Made by a program: the position numbers and the translations under genes. The notes under the pieces are model-generated. The model did no database searches. It saw only the letters and a list, made by a program, of their open reading frames with translations, and was not told where the DNA came from. A stretch of DNA of 64,000 bases from Ruegeria arenilitoris (GTDB lineage: Bacteria; Pseudomonadota; Alphaproteobacteria; Rhodobacterales; Rhodobacteraceae): assembly GCF_013032855.1 (NCBI RefSeq), contig NZ_WQDA01000007.1:1-64000 (forward strand), read 5' to 3'. The stretch's first letter is position 1. Each line of letters opens with the position of its first letter. Positions 1 to 8,805 of the stretch are shown piece after piece.

Positions 1-72
1 GGTCTGCGCTTCGCCATCCGCGAAGGCGGCCGCACCGTCGGCGCAGGCGTCGTGTCCAAAATCATCGAGTAA
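1..72 (+). CDS. tuf: Elongation factor Tu, C-terminal end (partial)
   Basis: The first 24 codons in frame 1 read to a TAA stop and encode the C-terminal beta-barrel end of EF-Tu (GLRFAIREGG, then RTVGAGVV). EF-Tu is the GTPase that delivers aminoacyl-tRNA to the ribosome. Only 23 residues lie in the window. Its place before rpsJ fits the usual fusA-tuf-rpsJ order of the str and S10 operons, here separated by an unrelated gene. Confidence 0.93.
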   Translation, partial: GLRFAIREGGRTVGAGVVSKIIE

Positions 73-152
73 GGCGCGCTTGTCGCGCTCGGTTGCGGCA
101 GGTGGTTTTCCAAAGCGAAGCCAGCCGAAAGCAACTCGGTGAGAAACAAAAG

Positions 153-185
153 AAGGCCGTCCCAAACCGGGGCGGCCTTTTTCGT
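153..185 (+). terminator. Intrinsic terminator after tuf
   Basis: An 11-bp stem (AAGGCCGTCCC pairing with GGGGCGGCCTT, one G-T pair) with a short loop is followed by a T-rich run. It lies 80 bases after the tuf stop and should end the str-operon transcript before the aldo/keto reductase. Confidence 0.85.
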
Positions 186-307
186 TATGTCCACAAAACA
201 TTGGTTGCGCACATCCTGGTGTTGCACGCGAATACGCCAAGCTTGCGTTGAGCCGCGCCCCTCGACACAATTGCAGTCAGAATTGTCCAGAAGGGGAGGA
301 TGGTGGG

Positions 308-1255
308 ATGACCAAGCATGTTGAAATCGGCCGGACTGGGGTCAGGTTGCCGCAAATAGGGTTCGGCTCAACAGGGCTGGGAAGCATTCCACAGATATAT
401 GGATACGAAGTAGACGAAAGCCGTGCACTGGATACCATCAGGGCAATTCTACAGCGTCCGGATGGCTTCATTGATACGGCGCGCGGATATGCCTTGGGCC
501 GAAGCGAAGAACGTATCGGGCAAGTCATTCGCGAGCTGGGCGGGTGGCCCGAGGGCCGGGTTCTGTCCACGAAACTGGACCGGGATATGGAGAGCAACAG
601 GTTTGATGCGACACAAGCGCGAAGGTCGCTTGAAGCAAGCCTTGAAGCCCTTGGCGTCGACCAGGTGGATATTCTTCACCTTCATGACCCTGAATACGCC
701 GCAGATCTTTCCGAAGTGACCGGCACGGGCGGCGCGCTTGATGAGCTGTTTCGGATGAAGGAAGAAGGCCTGGCCAAAGCTGTGGGGCTTGCCGGTGGTC
801 GAATTGACGTCCTGATGCCTATGCTACGCGATCGTGAGTTCGACGTCCTTCTGACGCACAACAGGCATACAGTCGTCAACGTGAATTCCGCTCCGCTGAT
901 TGAACTCGCGCGTTCCAAGGGAGTGACCGTTCTGAATGCGGCGCCCTATTCCGGAGGAATATTGGCCAAGGGAAGTTCTGCTCATCATTTCTATGTCTAT
1001 CAGCCGGCGACCGAAGCTGTTCTGGGTCCGGTTCGTGCGGTCGAGAGTATCTGTTCCCGCTACGATGTCCCGTTGGGGGCGCTTGCGTTGCAGTTCTCGG
1101 TCAAAAACGCAGATATAGCTTCGACAATCTGCGGCGCGACATGGCCGCAGCACGTGGACCAGACATTCGAATGGGCCGACTGGTCTATCCCGGGTGCGGT
1201 CTGGACAGAGTTGGCGGAATTGGGGCAATCCCAAATGGATCCTGAAGCCGGGTAG
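308..1255 (+). CDS. Aldo/keto reductase, D-threo-aldose 1-dehydrogenase-like
   Basis: A 315-residue NAD(P)-dependent oxidoreductase of the aldo/keto reductase fold. The N-terminus has the strand motif LPQIGFGSTGLG. Residues expected in the active site are the Asp and Tyr of FIDTARGYALGRSEE, the Lys of VLSTKLDR and the His of ILHLHDPE. It looks closest to the L-fucose/D-threo-aldose 1-dehydrogenase and pyridoxal dehydrogenase branch, but the substrate cannot be read from sequence. The frame is open from 248. ATG 308 is chosen because AGGGGAGGA lies just upstream and the family starts there. The gene is monocistronic and separates tuf from the S10 operon. Confidence 0.85.
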   Translation: MTKHVEIGRTGVRLPQIGFGSTGLGSIPQIYGYEVDESRALDTIRAILQRPDGFIDTARGYALGRSEERIGQVIRELGGWPEGRVLSTKLDRDMESNRFDATQARRSLEASLEALGVDQVDILHLHDPEYAADLSEVTGTGGALDELFRMKEEGLAKAVGLAGGRIDVLMPMLRDREFDVLLTHNRHTVVNVNSAPLIELARSKGVTVLNAAPYSGGILAKGSSAHHFYVYQPATEAVLGPVRAVESICSRYDVPLGALALQFSVKNADIASTICGATWPQHVDQTFEWADWSIPGAVWTELAELGQSQMDPEAG

Positions 1256-1329
1256 GGTCTTCAAGATTCAGCGCGGCGGCCTATCACTTGTTGGACAATC
1301 CGCATTTGGGGCTTGGTGGCATTTCCCCC

Positions 1330-1358
1330 TTGCCAAACAGCGCCAACCCCACTAAACC
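1330..1358 (+). promoter_or_regulatory. Candidate promoter of the S10 operon
   Basis: TTGCCA (1330-1335) and TAAACC (1353-1358) are separated by 17 bases. The -10 is weak. The element resembles the sequence before rpmC at 9763-9791, which has the same TTGCCA hexamer and CAA-CCC runs in the spacer. It is placed here because rpsJ needs its own promoter after the monocistronic reductase gene. Confidence 0.35.
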
Positions 1359-1382
1359 GCGCGAGTTCTCGGTGAGAACGTG

Positions 1383-1406
1383 AAGGCGGGGTGATTCCCG
1401 CCTTTT
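1383..1406 (+). terminator. GC hairpin with T-run in the rpsJ leader
   Basis: A perfect 8-bp stem (AAGGCGGG with CCCGCCTT, 6-base loop GTGATT) runs into TTTT. It lies 71 bases before rpsJ. It is either the terminator of the upstream reductase gene or, if the promoter at 1330-1358 is real, an attenuator-like leader hairpin. A second small hairpin (GCCT with AGGC around an A-run, about 1454-1468) lies just before the rpsJ start. Confidence 0.5.
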
Positions 1407-1477
1407 GGGTTCGATGAGGGTTGGCGATGAGCGCCCGTCCTCCTCTCAACTCCAACGCCTGAAAAAAGGCTGTTAAT

Positions 1478-1792
1478 ATGCAAAGCCAAAACATCCGTAT
1501 TCGGCTGAAGGCATTTGACTATCGCGTCCTGGATGCCAGCACGCAAGAGATCGTCAACACTGCAAAGCGGACCGGCGCGAACGTGCGCGGCCCGATCCCG
1601 CTGCCGAACAAGATCGAGAAGTTCACGGTTCTCCGTGGCCCTCACGTTGACAAGAAATCCCGCGATCAGTTCGAGATCCGTACGCACAAGCGTCTCTTGG
1701 ACATCGTAGATCCGACCCCCCAGACCGTGGACGCGCTGATGAAGCTCGACCTGGCCGCTGGTGTGGACGTCGAGATCAAGCTGCAGTCGTAA
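1478..1792 (+). CDS. rpsJ: 30S ribosomal protein S10
   Basis: A 104-residue S10, normal length, beginning [19 protein letters not shown]. It shows the conserved [13 protein letters not shown] and [18 protein letters not shown] segments. S10 binds the 30S head and also takes part in transcription antitermination with NusB. It is the first gene of the S10 block, and rplC follows 18 bases later with its own Shine-Dalgarno sequence. Confidence 0.99.
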   Translation: MQSQNIRIRLKAFDYRVLDASTQEIVNTAKRTGANVRGPIPLPNKIEKFTVLRGPHVDKKSRDQFEIRTHKRLLDIVDPTPQTVDALMKLDLAAGVDVEIKLQS

Positions 1793-1810
1793 GATCGGAG
1801 GGTATTGATG

Positions 1811-2536
1811 ATGCGCTCTGGTATTATCGCAAAAAAAGTCGGCATGACCCGCCTGTTCATGGAAGACGGCAAGCAGATCCCTGTGACCGTTCTTCACCTG
1901 GACAATCTGCAGGTCGTTGCACAGCGTACCGCTGACAAAGACGGCTACACCGCCGTTCAGCTGGGCGCCGGTGCCGCCAAGGCAAAACGCACCTCGAAGG
2001 CCATGCGCGGCCACTTCGCCGCCGCCAAGGTCGAGCCCAAGCGCAAGCTGGCCGAGTTCCGCGTGTCGGAAGACGCGCTGATCGAAGTGGGCGCCGAGAT
2101 CTCGGCAGATCACTTCCTGGCTGGTCAGAAGGTTGACGTTTCGGGCACCTCGATCGGTAAAGGTTTTGCCGGTGCAATGAAGCGCCACAACTTCGGTGGT
2201 CTGCGCGCCTCGCACGGTGTTTCGATCAGCCACCGTTCGCACGGTTCGACCGGTCAGTGTCAGGACCCGGGCAAGGTGTTCAAAGGCAAGAAGATGGCCG
2301 GTCACATGGGTGCTGCCCGTGTTACCACCCAGAACCTCGAGGTCGTCAAAACCGACGCCGACCGTGGTCTGGTCTTCATCAAAGGCGCCGTTCCCGGACC
2401 GAAATCGGGCTGGGTTACCGTCAAGGACGCCGTCAAGAAGAAAGCACCGGAAGGCTTGCCTTTCCCGGCTGCTGTGAAATCGGCTGCAACCGAAGCACCT
2501 GCGGAAGAAGCACCCGCGGAAGGTGGTGAAGCATGA
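1811..2536 (+). CDS. rplC: 50S ribosomal protein L3
   Basis: L3 of 241 residues from ATG 1811 ([16 protein letters not shown]). In-frame starts also exist at 1805 (TTG) and 1808 (ATG). GGAGGG at 1797-1802 gives the best spacing to 1811. The conserved core is [18 protein letters not shown], which contains the loop that reaches the peptidyl-transferase centre. The C-terminus ends in an Ala/Glu-rich tail. The stop overlaps the rplD start (ATGA). Confidence 0.98.
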   Translation: MRSGIIAKKVGMTRLFMEDGKQIPVTVLHLDNLQVVAQRTADKDGYTAVQLGAGAAKAKRTSKAMRGHFAAAKVEPKRKLAEFRVSEDALIEVGAEISADHFLAGQKVDVSGTSIGKGFAGAMKRHNFGGLRASHGVSISHRSHGSTGQCQDPGKVFKGKKMAGHMGAARVTTQNLEVVKTDADRGLVFIKGAVPGPKSGWVTVKDAVKKKAPEGLPFPAAVKSAATEAPAEEAPAEGGEA

Positions 2537-3150
2537 AACTTGATGTAATCAAACTGGACGGCAAGAAAGCCGGCAACATCGAGCTGGATGCGGACCTGTT
2601 CGGCCTGGAGCCGCGCGCGGACATCCTGCACCGTGTGGTCCGTTGGCAGCGCAACAACGCGCAGGCTGGCACCCACAAGGTGAAGACCCGCTCGGAAACC
2701 AGCTACTCGACCAAGAAGATCTACCGCCAGAAGGGCACCGGTGGCGCACGTCACGGTGACCGCAACGCGCCGATCTTCCGCAAGGGTGGCATCTACAAGG
2801 GTCCGACCCCGCGTTCGCACGGCCACGACCTGCCGAAGAAGTTCCGCAAGCTGGGCCTGCGCCACGCACTGTCGGCCAAGGCCAAAGCCGGTGAGCTGGT
2901 CGTGATCGAAAGCGCCGAAGCCGAAGGCAAGACCGCCGCACTGGCCAAGCAGGTTGCAAACCTGGGCTGGAAGCGCGCTCTGGTCATCGACGGCGCCACC
3001 GTGAACGAAGGGTTCGCCCGCGCAGCCCGCAACATCGAAGGTCTGGATATCCTGCCGTCGATGGGCGCAAACGTCTATGACATCCTCAAGCGTGACACGC
3101 TGGTGCTCACCAAGGCGGGTGTCGAAGCACTGGAGGCTCGACTGAAATGA
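2533..3150 (+). CDS. rplD: 50S ribosomal protein L4
   Basis: L4, 205 residues, with the conserved [27 protein letters not shown] segment of the extended loop that lines the exit tunnel. In gammaproteobacteria L4 represses its own operon, but nothing here shows whether that holds. ATGA overlaps at both ends indicate translational coupling with rplC and rplW. Confidence 0.98.
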   Translation: MKLDVIKLDGKKAGNIELDADLFGLEPRADILHRVVRWQRNNAQAGTHKVKTRSETSYSTKKIYRQKGTGGARHGDRNAPIFRKGGIYKGPTPRSHGHDLPKKFRKLGLRHALSAKAKAGELVVIESAEAEGKTAALAKQVANLGWKRALVIDGATVNEGFARAARNIEGLDILPSMGANVYDILKRDTLVLTKAGVEALEARLK

Positions 3151-3443
3151 GCGCGAAGGCAGAACACTACGACGTGATCCGCAAGCCGATCATCACCGAG
3201 AAAACGACCATGGCGTCCGAAAACGGCGCGGTTGTCTTTGAAGTGGCGATCGACGCCAACAAGCCGCAGATCAAAGAGGCCGTCGAGGCGCTGTTTGGTG
3301 TGAAGGTCAAGGCGGTGAACACCACCGTGACCAAAGGCAAGGTCAAGCGGTTCCGCGGCCAGCTGGGCAAGCGGAAAGACGTCAAAAAAGCCTATGTGAC
3401 CCTGGAAGAGGGCAACACCATCGACGTGACCACCGGTCTCTGA
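3147..3443 (+). CDS. rplW: 50S ribosomal protein L23
   Basis: L23, 98 residues, with [14 protein letters not shown] near the N-terminus and the [19 protein letters not shown] segment. L23 lies at the tunnel exit and is the docking site for trigger factor and SRP. It overlaps rplD by 4 bases. In most bacteria rplB follows directly, but here a terminator and an antisense gene intervene. Confidence 0.98.
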   Translation: MSAKAEHYDVIRKPIITEKTTMASENGAVVFEVAIDANKPQIKEAVEALFGVKVKAVNTTVTKGKVKRFRGQLGKRKDVKKAYVTLEEGNTIDVTTGL

Positions 3444-3468
3444 TCGGCCCCGTCTTTGGAGCAAAACG

Positions 3469-3496
3469 AAACCCCCGCGTGAGCGGGGGTTTTTTT
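3469..3496 (+). terminator. Strong intrinsic terminator after rplW
   Basis: A 10-bp perfect stem (AAACCCCCGC with GCGGGGGTTT, loop GTGA) runs into seven or more T. The opposite strand also ends in a T-rich run, so it may terminate the convergent DUF2971 gene as well. It splits the S10 operon. Confidence 0.93.
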
Positions 3497-3528
3497 GTGG
3501 GCGCTAGCTGCGTGCAATGATTTTCGCG

Positions 3529-4560
3529 TCATCCAACGCGAAGCGGAATGTCAGACAGTACAACCTTCTCATGGGCATCTGGTACGCCCAATTCTTCCAG
3601 TACACCTACGAACGCGCTGTAACTGACGTATGGATACTGAGTTGGCCCAATAATAATGCGATCCAGAAGCGACGGAATATCCGCCCCGTGCAACCCGTTG
3701 TCTGGTTCGTTTGCTAGCCGAAGCTTGTATACCTTCTGTGGAACTCCACCCAGAACTACAGTTTCCTCCGTCATCTCTGGGCTCGTCCGTTCCGTCGGTC
3801 GATAGAAGAGTCGCCACTCCTGTTCCTCTTCGAATCCGGGATGCTTTGTGGCAATTGCGAACCGAAAAAGCATGTTATGAATGTATGCTACCAAAGTTTC
3901 CTGCCCCAAGCTCTGTAAGTATTTTCTATTAATTAAAATGGCATCAGTGATTTTGGCGAGATGTCCGGTCAACCCCTCGACCGAAAGATATAGCACCGGG
4001 ATAGAATAGACCGCCAAAAGATCAGTTACCGCAGCCATCGGAGTATTTTTGAAAACCAGTGCGGTATCTCCATAGGCTCTCCACATTGAAAGCCGGCCGC
4101 GACGATCTTCTTCGGGATTATGGAGGGATACACACGCAATGTATGTCTCGAGCTGCCAATCTTGTTCCCATCCCGAAAGCAGTTTGTCAGACTTTTCAAT
4201 TGTTCCCGGGAAGATGTCTTCGACTGCCTCCCGAAACCTGTTTCCTTCAAGGCCAGAGAACACTGAGCGGATCAACTGCAGGCCGTAGGAAATCTCGGAG
4301 AAATCATTCATTACAGTGGCGTTTCTGAACCAAAGTTCCTGATTACGGAGTACCTTCAGAGCCGTGTCAGCAGACGTGTAATAGACAAAATTTTTTTGTT
4401 CGGCCACGACCGACAAGCTTGCTTCCGCCAGTCCAGGTCGAAAAATCTGATTGAACATCATTGTTTCGTTGTCGAAGTCCACCGCTTCCCTCATTATTGA
4501 TTCTTCAAATGTGGCAACCATTTCCGGATTTATTTCGATATGGAAGATGAGGCCGCACAT
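3529..4560 (-). CDS. DUF2971 domain protein
   Basis: A 343-residue protein with the DUF2971 signature, namely a YYTSADTALKVLRNQELWFRNA segment, then MNDFSE and a later GFEEEQEWRL segment. The biochemical role of this family is unknown. Members occur patchily, often near mobile or defence genes. The gene is antisense to the ribosomal genes around it. Its G+C is lower: 23 of 60 bases counted in 3901-3960, against 38 of 60 in rplB 5281-5340, which suggests transfer. The start is uncertain: ATG 4560 is the longest, and internal Met codons at residues 14, 23 and 34 are possible since the domain begins near residue 58. Confidence 0.82.
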   Translation of the reverse strand: MCGLIFHIEINPEMVATFEESIMREAVDFDNETMMFNQIFRPGLAEASLSVVAEQKNFVYYTSADTALKVLRNQELWFRNATVMNDFSEISYGLQLIRSVFSGLEGNRFREAVEDIFPGTIEKSDKLLSGWEQDWQLETYIACVSLHNPEEDRRGRLSMWRAYGDTALVFKNTPMAAVTDLLAVYSIPVLYLSVEGLTGHLAKITDAILINRKYLQSLGQETLVAYIHNMLFRFAIATKHPGFEEEQEWRLFYRPTERTSPEMTEETVVLGGVPQKVYKLRLANEPDNGLHGADIPSLLDRIIIGPTQYPYVSYSAFVGVLEELGVPDAHEKVVLSDIPLRVG

Positions 4561-4885
4561 TTTTTGAGCTTGTTCGTATCAATTGCTCTAACTTGTTGGA
4601 AAATGGTTTCGACGCATAGAGTAGAAGCTGTATGGTTTCGGTGGATACCCTTCAAAGAGTTGCAAACTCGGTGTCTAGATGTTCTTTCTTTGAAATCCGG
4701 GCGCACCCTATAGACACCCACCCCCAACCCTGCTACACGCTCCCAATCTTGCGGCCTCGGATTCGTTCCGGGGCCTCTGATATTTGAAACCGGGGACCTT
4801 CGGGGCCCTATAACCTGGGCACCTACGGGGGCCTCTCACATAGCGGGGATTGATCCTCGCGCTTGCTAAACGGAAGACAGAAAGC
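4561..4885 (+). promoter_or_regulatory. Leader and probable promoter region of the rplB block
   Basis: A 325-base stretch without a gene, between the divergent DUF2971 gene and rplB. It must contain promoters for both. TTGAAA (4690-4695) and TATAGA (4709-4714) are visible, but they are only 13 bases apart, so no promoter can be fixed. The part nearest rplB is rich in GGGGCC runs that can pair. One example is GGCCTCGG with CCGGGGCC (4753-4774), and further GGGG/CCC segments follow to about 4845. A structured leader is likely. Confidence 0.4.
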
Positions 4886-5728
4886 ATGGCACTCAAGTCG
4901 TACAAACCGACGACGCCGGGCCAGCGCGGGCTGGTGCTGATCGACCGTTCGGAGCTTTGGAAAGGACGTCCGGTCAAGTCTCTCACTGAGGGTTTGACCA
5001 AATCGGGCGGCCGGAACAACACCGGACGGATCACTTCACGCCGCCGTGGCGGTGGCGCAAAGCGTCTCTACCGGATCGTTGACTTCAAACGGAACAAACT
5101 GGATGTGGCGGCAACCGTCGAGCGGATCGAATACGACCCGAACCGGACCGCATTCATCGCACTGATCAAATATGACGACGGCGAGCAGGCCTATATCCTG
5201 GCGCCGCAGCGTCTGGCGGTTGGCGACAAGGTCATCGCTTCGGCCAAGGCCGACATCAAGCCCGGCAACGCGATGCCGTTCTCGGGCATGCCGATCGGTA
5301 CCATCGTGCACAACATCGAGATGAAGCCCGGCAAGGGCGGTCAGATCGCGCGTGCAGCGGGCACCTACGCCCAGTTCGTCGGCCGCGATGGCGGCTATGC
5401 CCAGATCCGTCTGAGCTCGGGCGAGCTGCGCATGGTGCGCCAAGAATGCATGGCCACCGTCGGTGCCGTGTCGAACCCCGACAACAGCAACCAGAACCTC
5501 GGCAAAGCCGGTCGTATGCGCCACAAGGGCGTGCGTCCGTCGGTCCGTGGTGTTGCCATGAACCCGATCGATCACCCCCACGGTGGTGGTGAAGGCCGGA
5601 CCTCGGGTGGCCGTACGCCGGTTACGCCTTGGGGTAAGGACACCAAGGGTAAGCGTACCCGCAACAAGAACAAAGCGTCCCAGAAGCTGATCATCCGCTC
5701 GCGGCACGCCAAGAAGAAAGGGCGTTAA
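4886..5728 (+). CDS. rplB: 50S ribosomal protein L2
   Basis: L2, 280 residues, starting [15 protein letters not shown] at ATG 4886. The frame is open from 4850, but the conserved family start and GGAAGAC upstream support 4886. The C-terminal region has the highly conserved [17 protein letters not shown] motif near the peptidyl-transferase centre. It restarts the S10 block after the antisense insertion, and rpsS follows after 3 bases. Confidence 0.98.
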   Translation: MALKSYKPTTPGQRGLVLIDRSELWKGRPVKSLTEGLTKSGGRNNTGRITSRRRGGGAKRLYRIVDFKRNKLDVAATVERIEYDPNRTAFIALIKYDDGEQAYILAPQRLAVGDKVIASAKADIKPGNAMPFSGMPIGTIVHNIEMKPGKGGQIARAAGTYAQFVGRDGGYAQIRLSSGELRMVRQECMATVGAVSNPDNSNQNLGKAGRMRHKGVRPSVRGVAMNPIDHPHGGGEGRTSGGRTPVTPWGKDTKGKRTRNKNKASQKLIIRSRHAKKKGR

Positions 5729-5731
5729 GAC

Positions 5732-6010
5732 ATGTCTCGCTCTGTTTGGAAGGGTCCTTTCGTCGACGCTTACGTGCTGAAAAAAGCCGAAGCTGCGCGC
5801 GAGTCGGGCCGCAACGAAGTCATCAAGATCTGGTCGCGTCGTTCCACCATTCTGCCCCAGTTCGTGGGTCTGACCTTTGGTGTGTACAACGGCCAGAAGC
5901 ATATCCCGGTAAACGTCTCGGAAGACATGATCGGTCAGAAGTTCGGTGAGTACTCGCCGACCCGGACCTATTATGGCCATGCCGCAGACAAAAAAGCGAA
6001 GCGGAAGTAA
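5732..6010 (+). CDS. rpsS: 30S ribosomal protein S19
   Basis: S19, 92 residues, normal length, with [15 protein letters not shown] at the start and [11 protein letters not shown] at the end. It sits in the 30S head next to S13. It is packed 3 bases from both neighbours. Confidence 0.98.
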   Translation: MSRSVWKGPFVDAYVLKKAEAARESGRNEVIKIWSRRSTILPQFVGLTFGVYNGQKHIPVNVSEDMIGQKFGEYSPTRTYYGHAADKKAKRK

Positions 6011-6013
6011 GTC

Positions 6014-6394
6014 ATGGGCAAGGAAAAGAACCCCCGCCGCGTGGCTGAAAACGAAGCAATGGCAAAAACCCGTATGCTTCGCACCAGCCCGCAGAAACTG
6101 AACCTGGTTGCGCAAATGATCCGCGGCAAGAAAGTCGAGAAGGCTCTGACCGACCTGACTTTCTCGAACAAGCGTGTCGCGCAGGACGTCAAAAAGTGCC
6201 TGCAGTCCGCAATCGCGAACGCCGAAAACAACCACAACCTGGACGTGGACGAGCTGATCGTCGCCGAAGCATGGGTTGGTAAGAACCTGGTCATGAAGCG
6301 CGGCCGTCCGCGTGCCCGTGGCCGTTTCGGCAAGATCATGAAGCCGTTCTCGGAGATCACCATCAAGGTGCGTCAAGTTGAGGAGCAAGCCTAA
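6014..6394 (+). CDS. rplV: 50S ribosomal protein L22
   Basis: L22, 126 residues, with [17 protein letters not shown] and the beta-hairpin region [13 protein letters not shown] that reaches into the exit tunnel (the macrolide-resistance site in other bacteria). Its stop codon shares one base with the rpsC start. Confidence 0.98.
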   Translation: MGKEKNPRRVAENEAMAKTRMLRTSPQKLNLVAQMIRGKKVEKALTDLTFSNKRVAQDVKKCLQSAIANAENNHNLDVDELIVAEAWVGKNLVMKRGRPRARGRFGKIMKPFSEITIKVRQVEEQA

Positions 6395-7104
6395 TGGGAC
6401 ATAAAGTCAATCCGATCGGCATGCGCCTTCAGGTCAACCGTACCTGGGACAGCCGTTGGTACGCAGATACCAAGGACTACGGTGATCTTCTGCTGGAAGA
6501 CCTCAAGATCCGTGAGTTCATCAAGAAAGAGTGCAAGCAAGCCGGCATCGCCCGTGTGATCATCGAACGTCCGCACAAGAAGTGCCGCGTCACGATCCAC
6601 ACCGCGCGTCCCGGTGTCATCATCGGCAAGAAAGGCGCGGACATCGAAGTTCTGCGCAAGAAGATCGCGCAGATGACCGACAGCGAACTGCACCTGAACA
6701 TCGTCGAAGTGCGCAAGCCGGAACTCGACGCGCAGCTGGTTGCCGAGTCGATCGCTCAGCAGCTGGAGCGCCGCGTTTCGTTCCGCCGCGCGATGAAGCG
6801 GTCGGTTCAGAATGCCATGCGCATGGGCGCCCTGGGTATCCGGGTGAACGTCGCTGGTCGTCTGGGCGGCGCCGAAATCGCACGGACCGAATGGTACCGC
6901 GAAGGCCGCGTGCCTCTGCACACCCTGCGTGCCGACATCGATTACGCACATGCCGAAGCGATGACCCCCTACGGGATCATCGGGATCAAGGTCTGGATCT
7001 TCAAAGGTGAGATCATGGAGCACGATCCGCAGGCACGTGACCGTAAAGCACAGGAACTCCAGGACGGCCCTGCACCTCGTGGTGCTGGTGGCGGTCGTCG
7101 CTAA
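6394..7104 (+). CDS. rpsC: 30S ribosomal protein S3
   Basis: S3, 236 residues, starting [20 protein letters not shown]. The KH domain shows [14 protein letters not shown]. The C-terminal domain has [19 protein letters not shown]. The protein lies at the mRNA entry site. It overlaps rplV by one base. Confidence 0.99.
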   Translation: MGHKVNPIGMRLQVNRTWDSRWYADTKDYGDLLLEDLKIREFIKKECKQAGIARVIIERPHKKCRVTIHTARPGVIIGKKGADIEVLRKKIAQMTDSELHLNIVEVRKPELDAQLVAESIAQQLERRVSFRRAMKRSVQNAMRMGALGIRVNVAGRLGGAEIARTEWYREGRVPLHTLRADIDYAHAEAMTPYGIIGIKVWIFKGEIMEHDPQARDRKAQELQDGPAPRGAGGGRR

Positions 7105-7116
7105 GGAGGGAAAGAT

Positions 7117-7530
7117 ATGCTTCAACCAAAGCGTACAAAATTCCGCAAGATGCACAAAGGCCGGATCAAGGGCGAAGCCAAAGGCGGCTCTGATCTGAAC
7201 TTTGGCACCTACGGTCTGAAGGCCCTGCAGCCCGAGCGCGTCACTGCACGCCAGATCGAAGCTGCTCGTCGTGCCATGACCCGTCACATGAAGCGTCAAG
7301 GTCGCGTCTGGATCCGGATCTTCCCGGATACCCCCGTGACCTCGAAGCCTACCGAAGTCCGTATGGGTAAAGGTAAAGGCTCGGTCGACTATTGGGCAGC
7401 CAAAGTGAAGCCCGGTCGCGTGATGTTCGAGATCGACGGTGTCAACGATGAAATCGCGCGCGAGGCTCTGCGCCTGGCTGCGATGAAGCTGCCGATCAAG
7501 ACCCGCGTGGTGGTCCGCGAGGACTGGTAA
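7117..7530 (+). CDS. rplP: 50S ribosomal protein L16
   Basis: L16, 137 residues, starting [16 protein letters not shown], with [18 protein letters not shown] near residue 87. It helps position the A-site tRNA. An AGGAGG Shine-Dalgarno sequence lies before the start. rpmC normally follows, but here the transcript ends at a strong terminator and three unrelated genes come first. Confidence 0.99.
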   Translation: MLQPKRTKFRKMHKGRIKGEAKGGSDLNFGTYGLKALQPERVTARQIEAARRAMTRHMKRQGRVWIRIFPDTPVTSKPTEVRMGKGKGSVDYWAAKVKPGRVMFEIDGVNDEIAREALRLAAMKLPIKTRVVVREDW

Positions 7531-7552
7531 ACCGGTCTTGCCAAGACTTCAG

Positions 7553-7582
7553 AAAACCCCGCCGAACCGGCGGGGTTTTTTG
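7553..7582 (+). terminator. Strong intrinsic terminator after rplP
   Basis: Inverted arms AAAACCCCGCCG and CGGCGGGGTTTT run into a T-run (TTTTTTG then TTTTT). It lies 22 bases after the rplP stop and ends the second part of the S10 block. Confidence 0.94.
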
Positions 7583-7656
7583 TTTTTCGGATGGTTTGGG
7601 TTAGGCTCCGCTTCAGCTTTTGATATTTTGGAAAAGCCTAGAACAGGGGGCCTCAA

Positions 7657-8058
7657 ATGGTTTCGACGTCAGAGATAGAAAAGATTGACGACGGCTTCTT
7701 TGCCGCACTGAACGCTATGTTCGAGGGTGACGTTGTACCGATGGAGGCGCTGTGGTCGCATGCGGACGATGTCATCTATATGGGGCCGTCACCCGATCTG
7801 TTCCACGTCGGGTGGAAAGTCACGGATCAGGATTGGGTCGCGCAGGGTCGGGCGCATCTGGGCGGGTCGATCAAAGTGCTGAACCGGCATGTTGTGGTTG
7901 GGGATACGCTTGCCACTGTGCACCATGTCGCCGAGGCATCGGGGCAGGGCGATGGGGCCGGTATCCGGATGCGCGGCACGAATGTCTATCGCCTTGAAGG
8001 TGGAGCGTGGAAGCTGATCGCGCATCACAGCGACCCGTTGCCCTATATTGACTTGTGA
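7657..8058 (+). CDS. SnoaL/NTF2-like (DUF4440-type) protein
   Basis: A 133-residue single-domain protein with the cone-shaped NTF2/SnoaL fold pattern. An N-terminal helix with IDDGFFAALNAMFEGD is followed by a WSHADDVIYMGP strand, then GTNVYRLEGGAWKLIAHHSDPLP at the end. Members act as small enzymes or ligand binders, and the substrate is unknown. GGGGGCC lies before ATG 7657. It is the first of three + strand genes inserted between rplP and rpmC. Its G+C resembles that of the core genome. Confidence 0.8.
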   Translation: MVSTSEIEKIDDGFFAALNAMFEGDVVPMEALWSHADDVIYMGPSPDLFHVGWKVTDQDWVAQGRAHLGGSIKVLNRHVVVGDTLATVHHVAEASGQGDGAGIRMRGTNVYRLEGGAWKLIAHHSDPLPYIDL

Positions 8059-8133
8059 CAGCAGCAGGGGTTTTCCAAATTCGAAGAAAGTTCCTCTATC
8101 GCGCCTGGGCGTCGAATAGGGTAATGGACGCCC

Positions 8134-8754
8134 ATGGCACAGATTGAATCACTCTTCGTTACCCGTCTCTACCGCGCCGCTCTGTCTGAGTTCGATCCAA
8201 GGATCGATCCGGAGGAGCTGGAGAACTCGTGCCTTGTCATCGCTGAGGATGACGAGGCCGGGCAGGAGTGGTGCGAAAAAAACGGCTATCCGGGTTACAC
8301 CAGCTATGCCTCGTTGACTGACCTGCCCTGGCGGTTTCCGATCTTTCAGGACTTGGTGAAGACTTTGGATCAGCACGTGGCTGCATTCGCAAAAGACCTT
8401 GAGTTTGATCTCGATGACCGGGAATTGAAGCTGGAGGATCTTTGGATCAACATCCTGCCCGAGGGTGGAATGCATGCCAGCCACATCCATCCGCACAGTG
8501 TGATTTCTGGAACGACCTATGTGTCAATGCCGGAAGGCGCCAGCGCACTGAAGCTGGAGGACCCCCGCTCAGGCCGCATGATGGCCGCGCCGGTGCGTCG
8601 CAAGGGAGCCCGACGCGAATTGCAGCCCTTCATTTATATGAAGCCGAAGGTTGGCGACGTTCTGCTGTGGGAAAGTTGGCTGCGCCACGAGGTGCCGATG
8701 AACATGGCCGAGGACGAGCGGATTTCGGTCAGTTTTAACTATAAGTGGGAGTGA
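8134..8754 (+). CDS. TIGR02466-type 2OG-Fe(II) oxygenase family protein
   Basis: A 206-residue protein matching the TIGR02466 group of putative 2-oxoglutarate/Fe(II) oxygenases. Visible signatures are LEDLWINILPEGG, the metal-site region MHASHIHPHSVISGTTYV, and the C-terminal GDVLLWESWLRHEV followed by ERISVSFNYKW, where the distal His and the Arg/Ser for 2OG are expected. The substrate is unknown. It begins 75 bases after the SnoaL-like gene. It is common in marine Rhodobacterales. Confidence 0.82.
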   Translation: MAQIESLFVTRLYRAALSEFDPRIDPEELENSCLVIAEDDEAGQEWCEKNGYPGYTSYASLTDLPWRFPIFQDLVKTLDQHVAAFAKDLEFDLDDRELKLEDLWINILPEGGMHASHIHPHSVISGTTYVSMPEGASALKLEDPRSGRMMAAPVRRKGARRELQPFIYMKPKVGDVLLWESWLRHEVPMNMAEDERISVSFNYKWE

Positions 8755-8805
8755 GCAGTCAGCGCCCCTCACGTTCGTCAAAAAGGTCAGGAGCCACACC
8801 CAACT

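Noticed and set aside
4690..4714. TTGAAA and TATAGA as the rplB promoter
   Set aside because: The spacer is only 13 bases, too short for a sigma-70-type promoter.
5036..6388. Long open frame (450 codons) on the minus strand across rplB, rpsS and rplV
   Set aside because: It lies opposite certain ribosomal genes, its translation is His/Arg/Leu-rich without domains, and it arises from the G+C-rich third codon positions.
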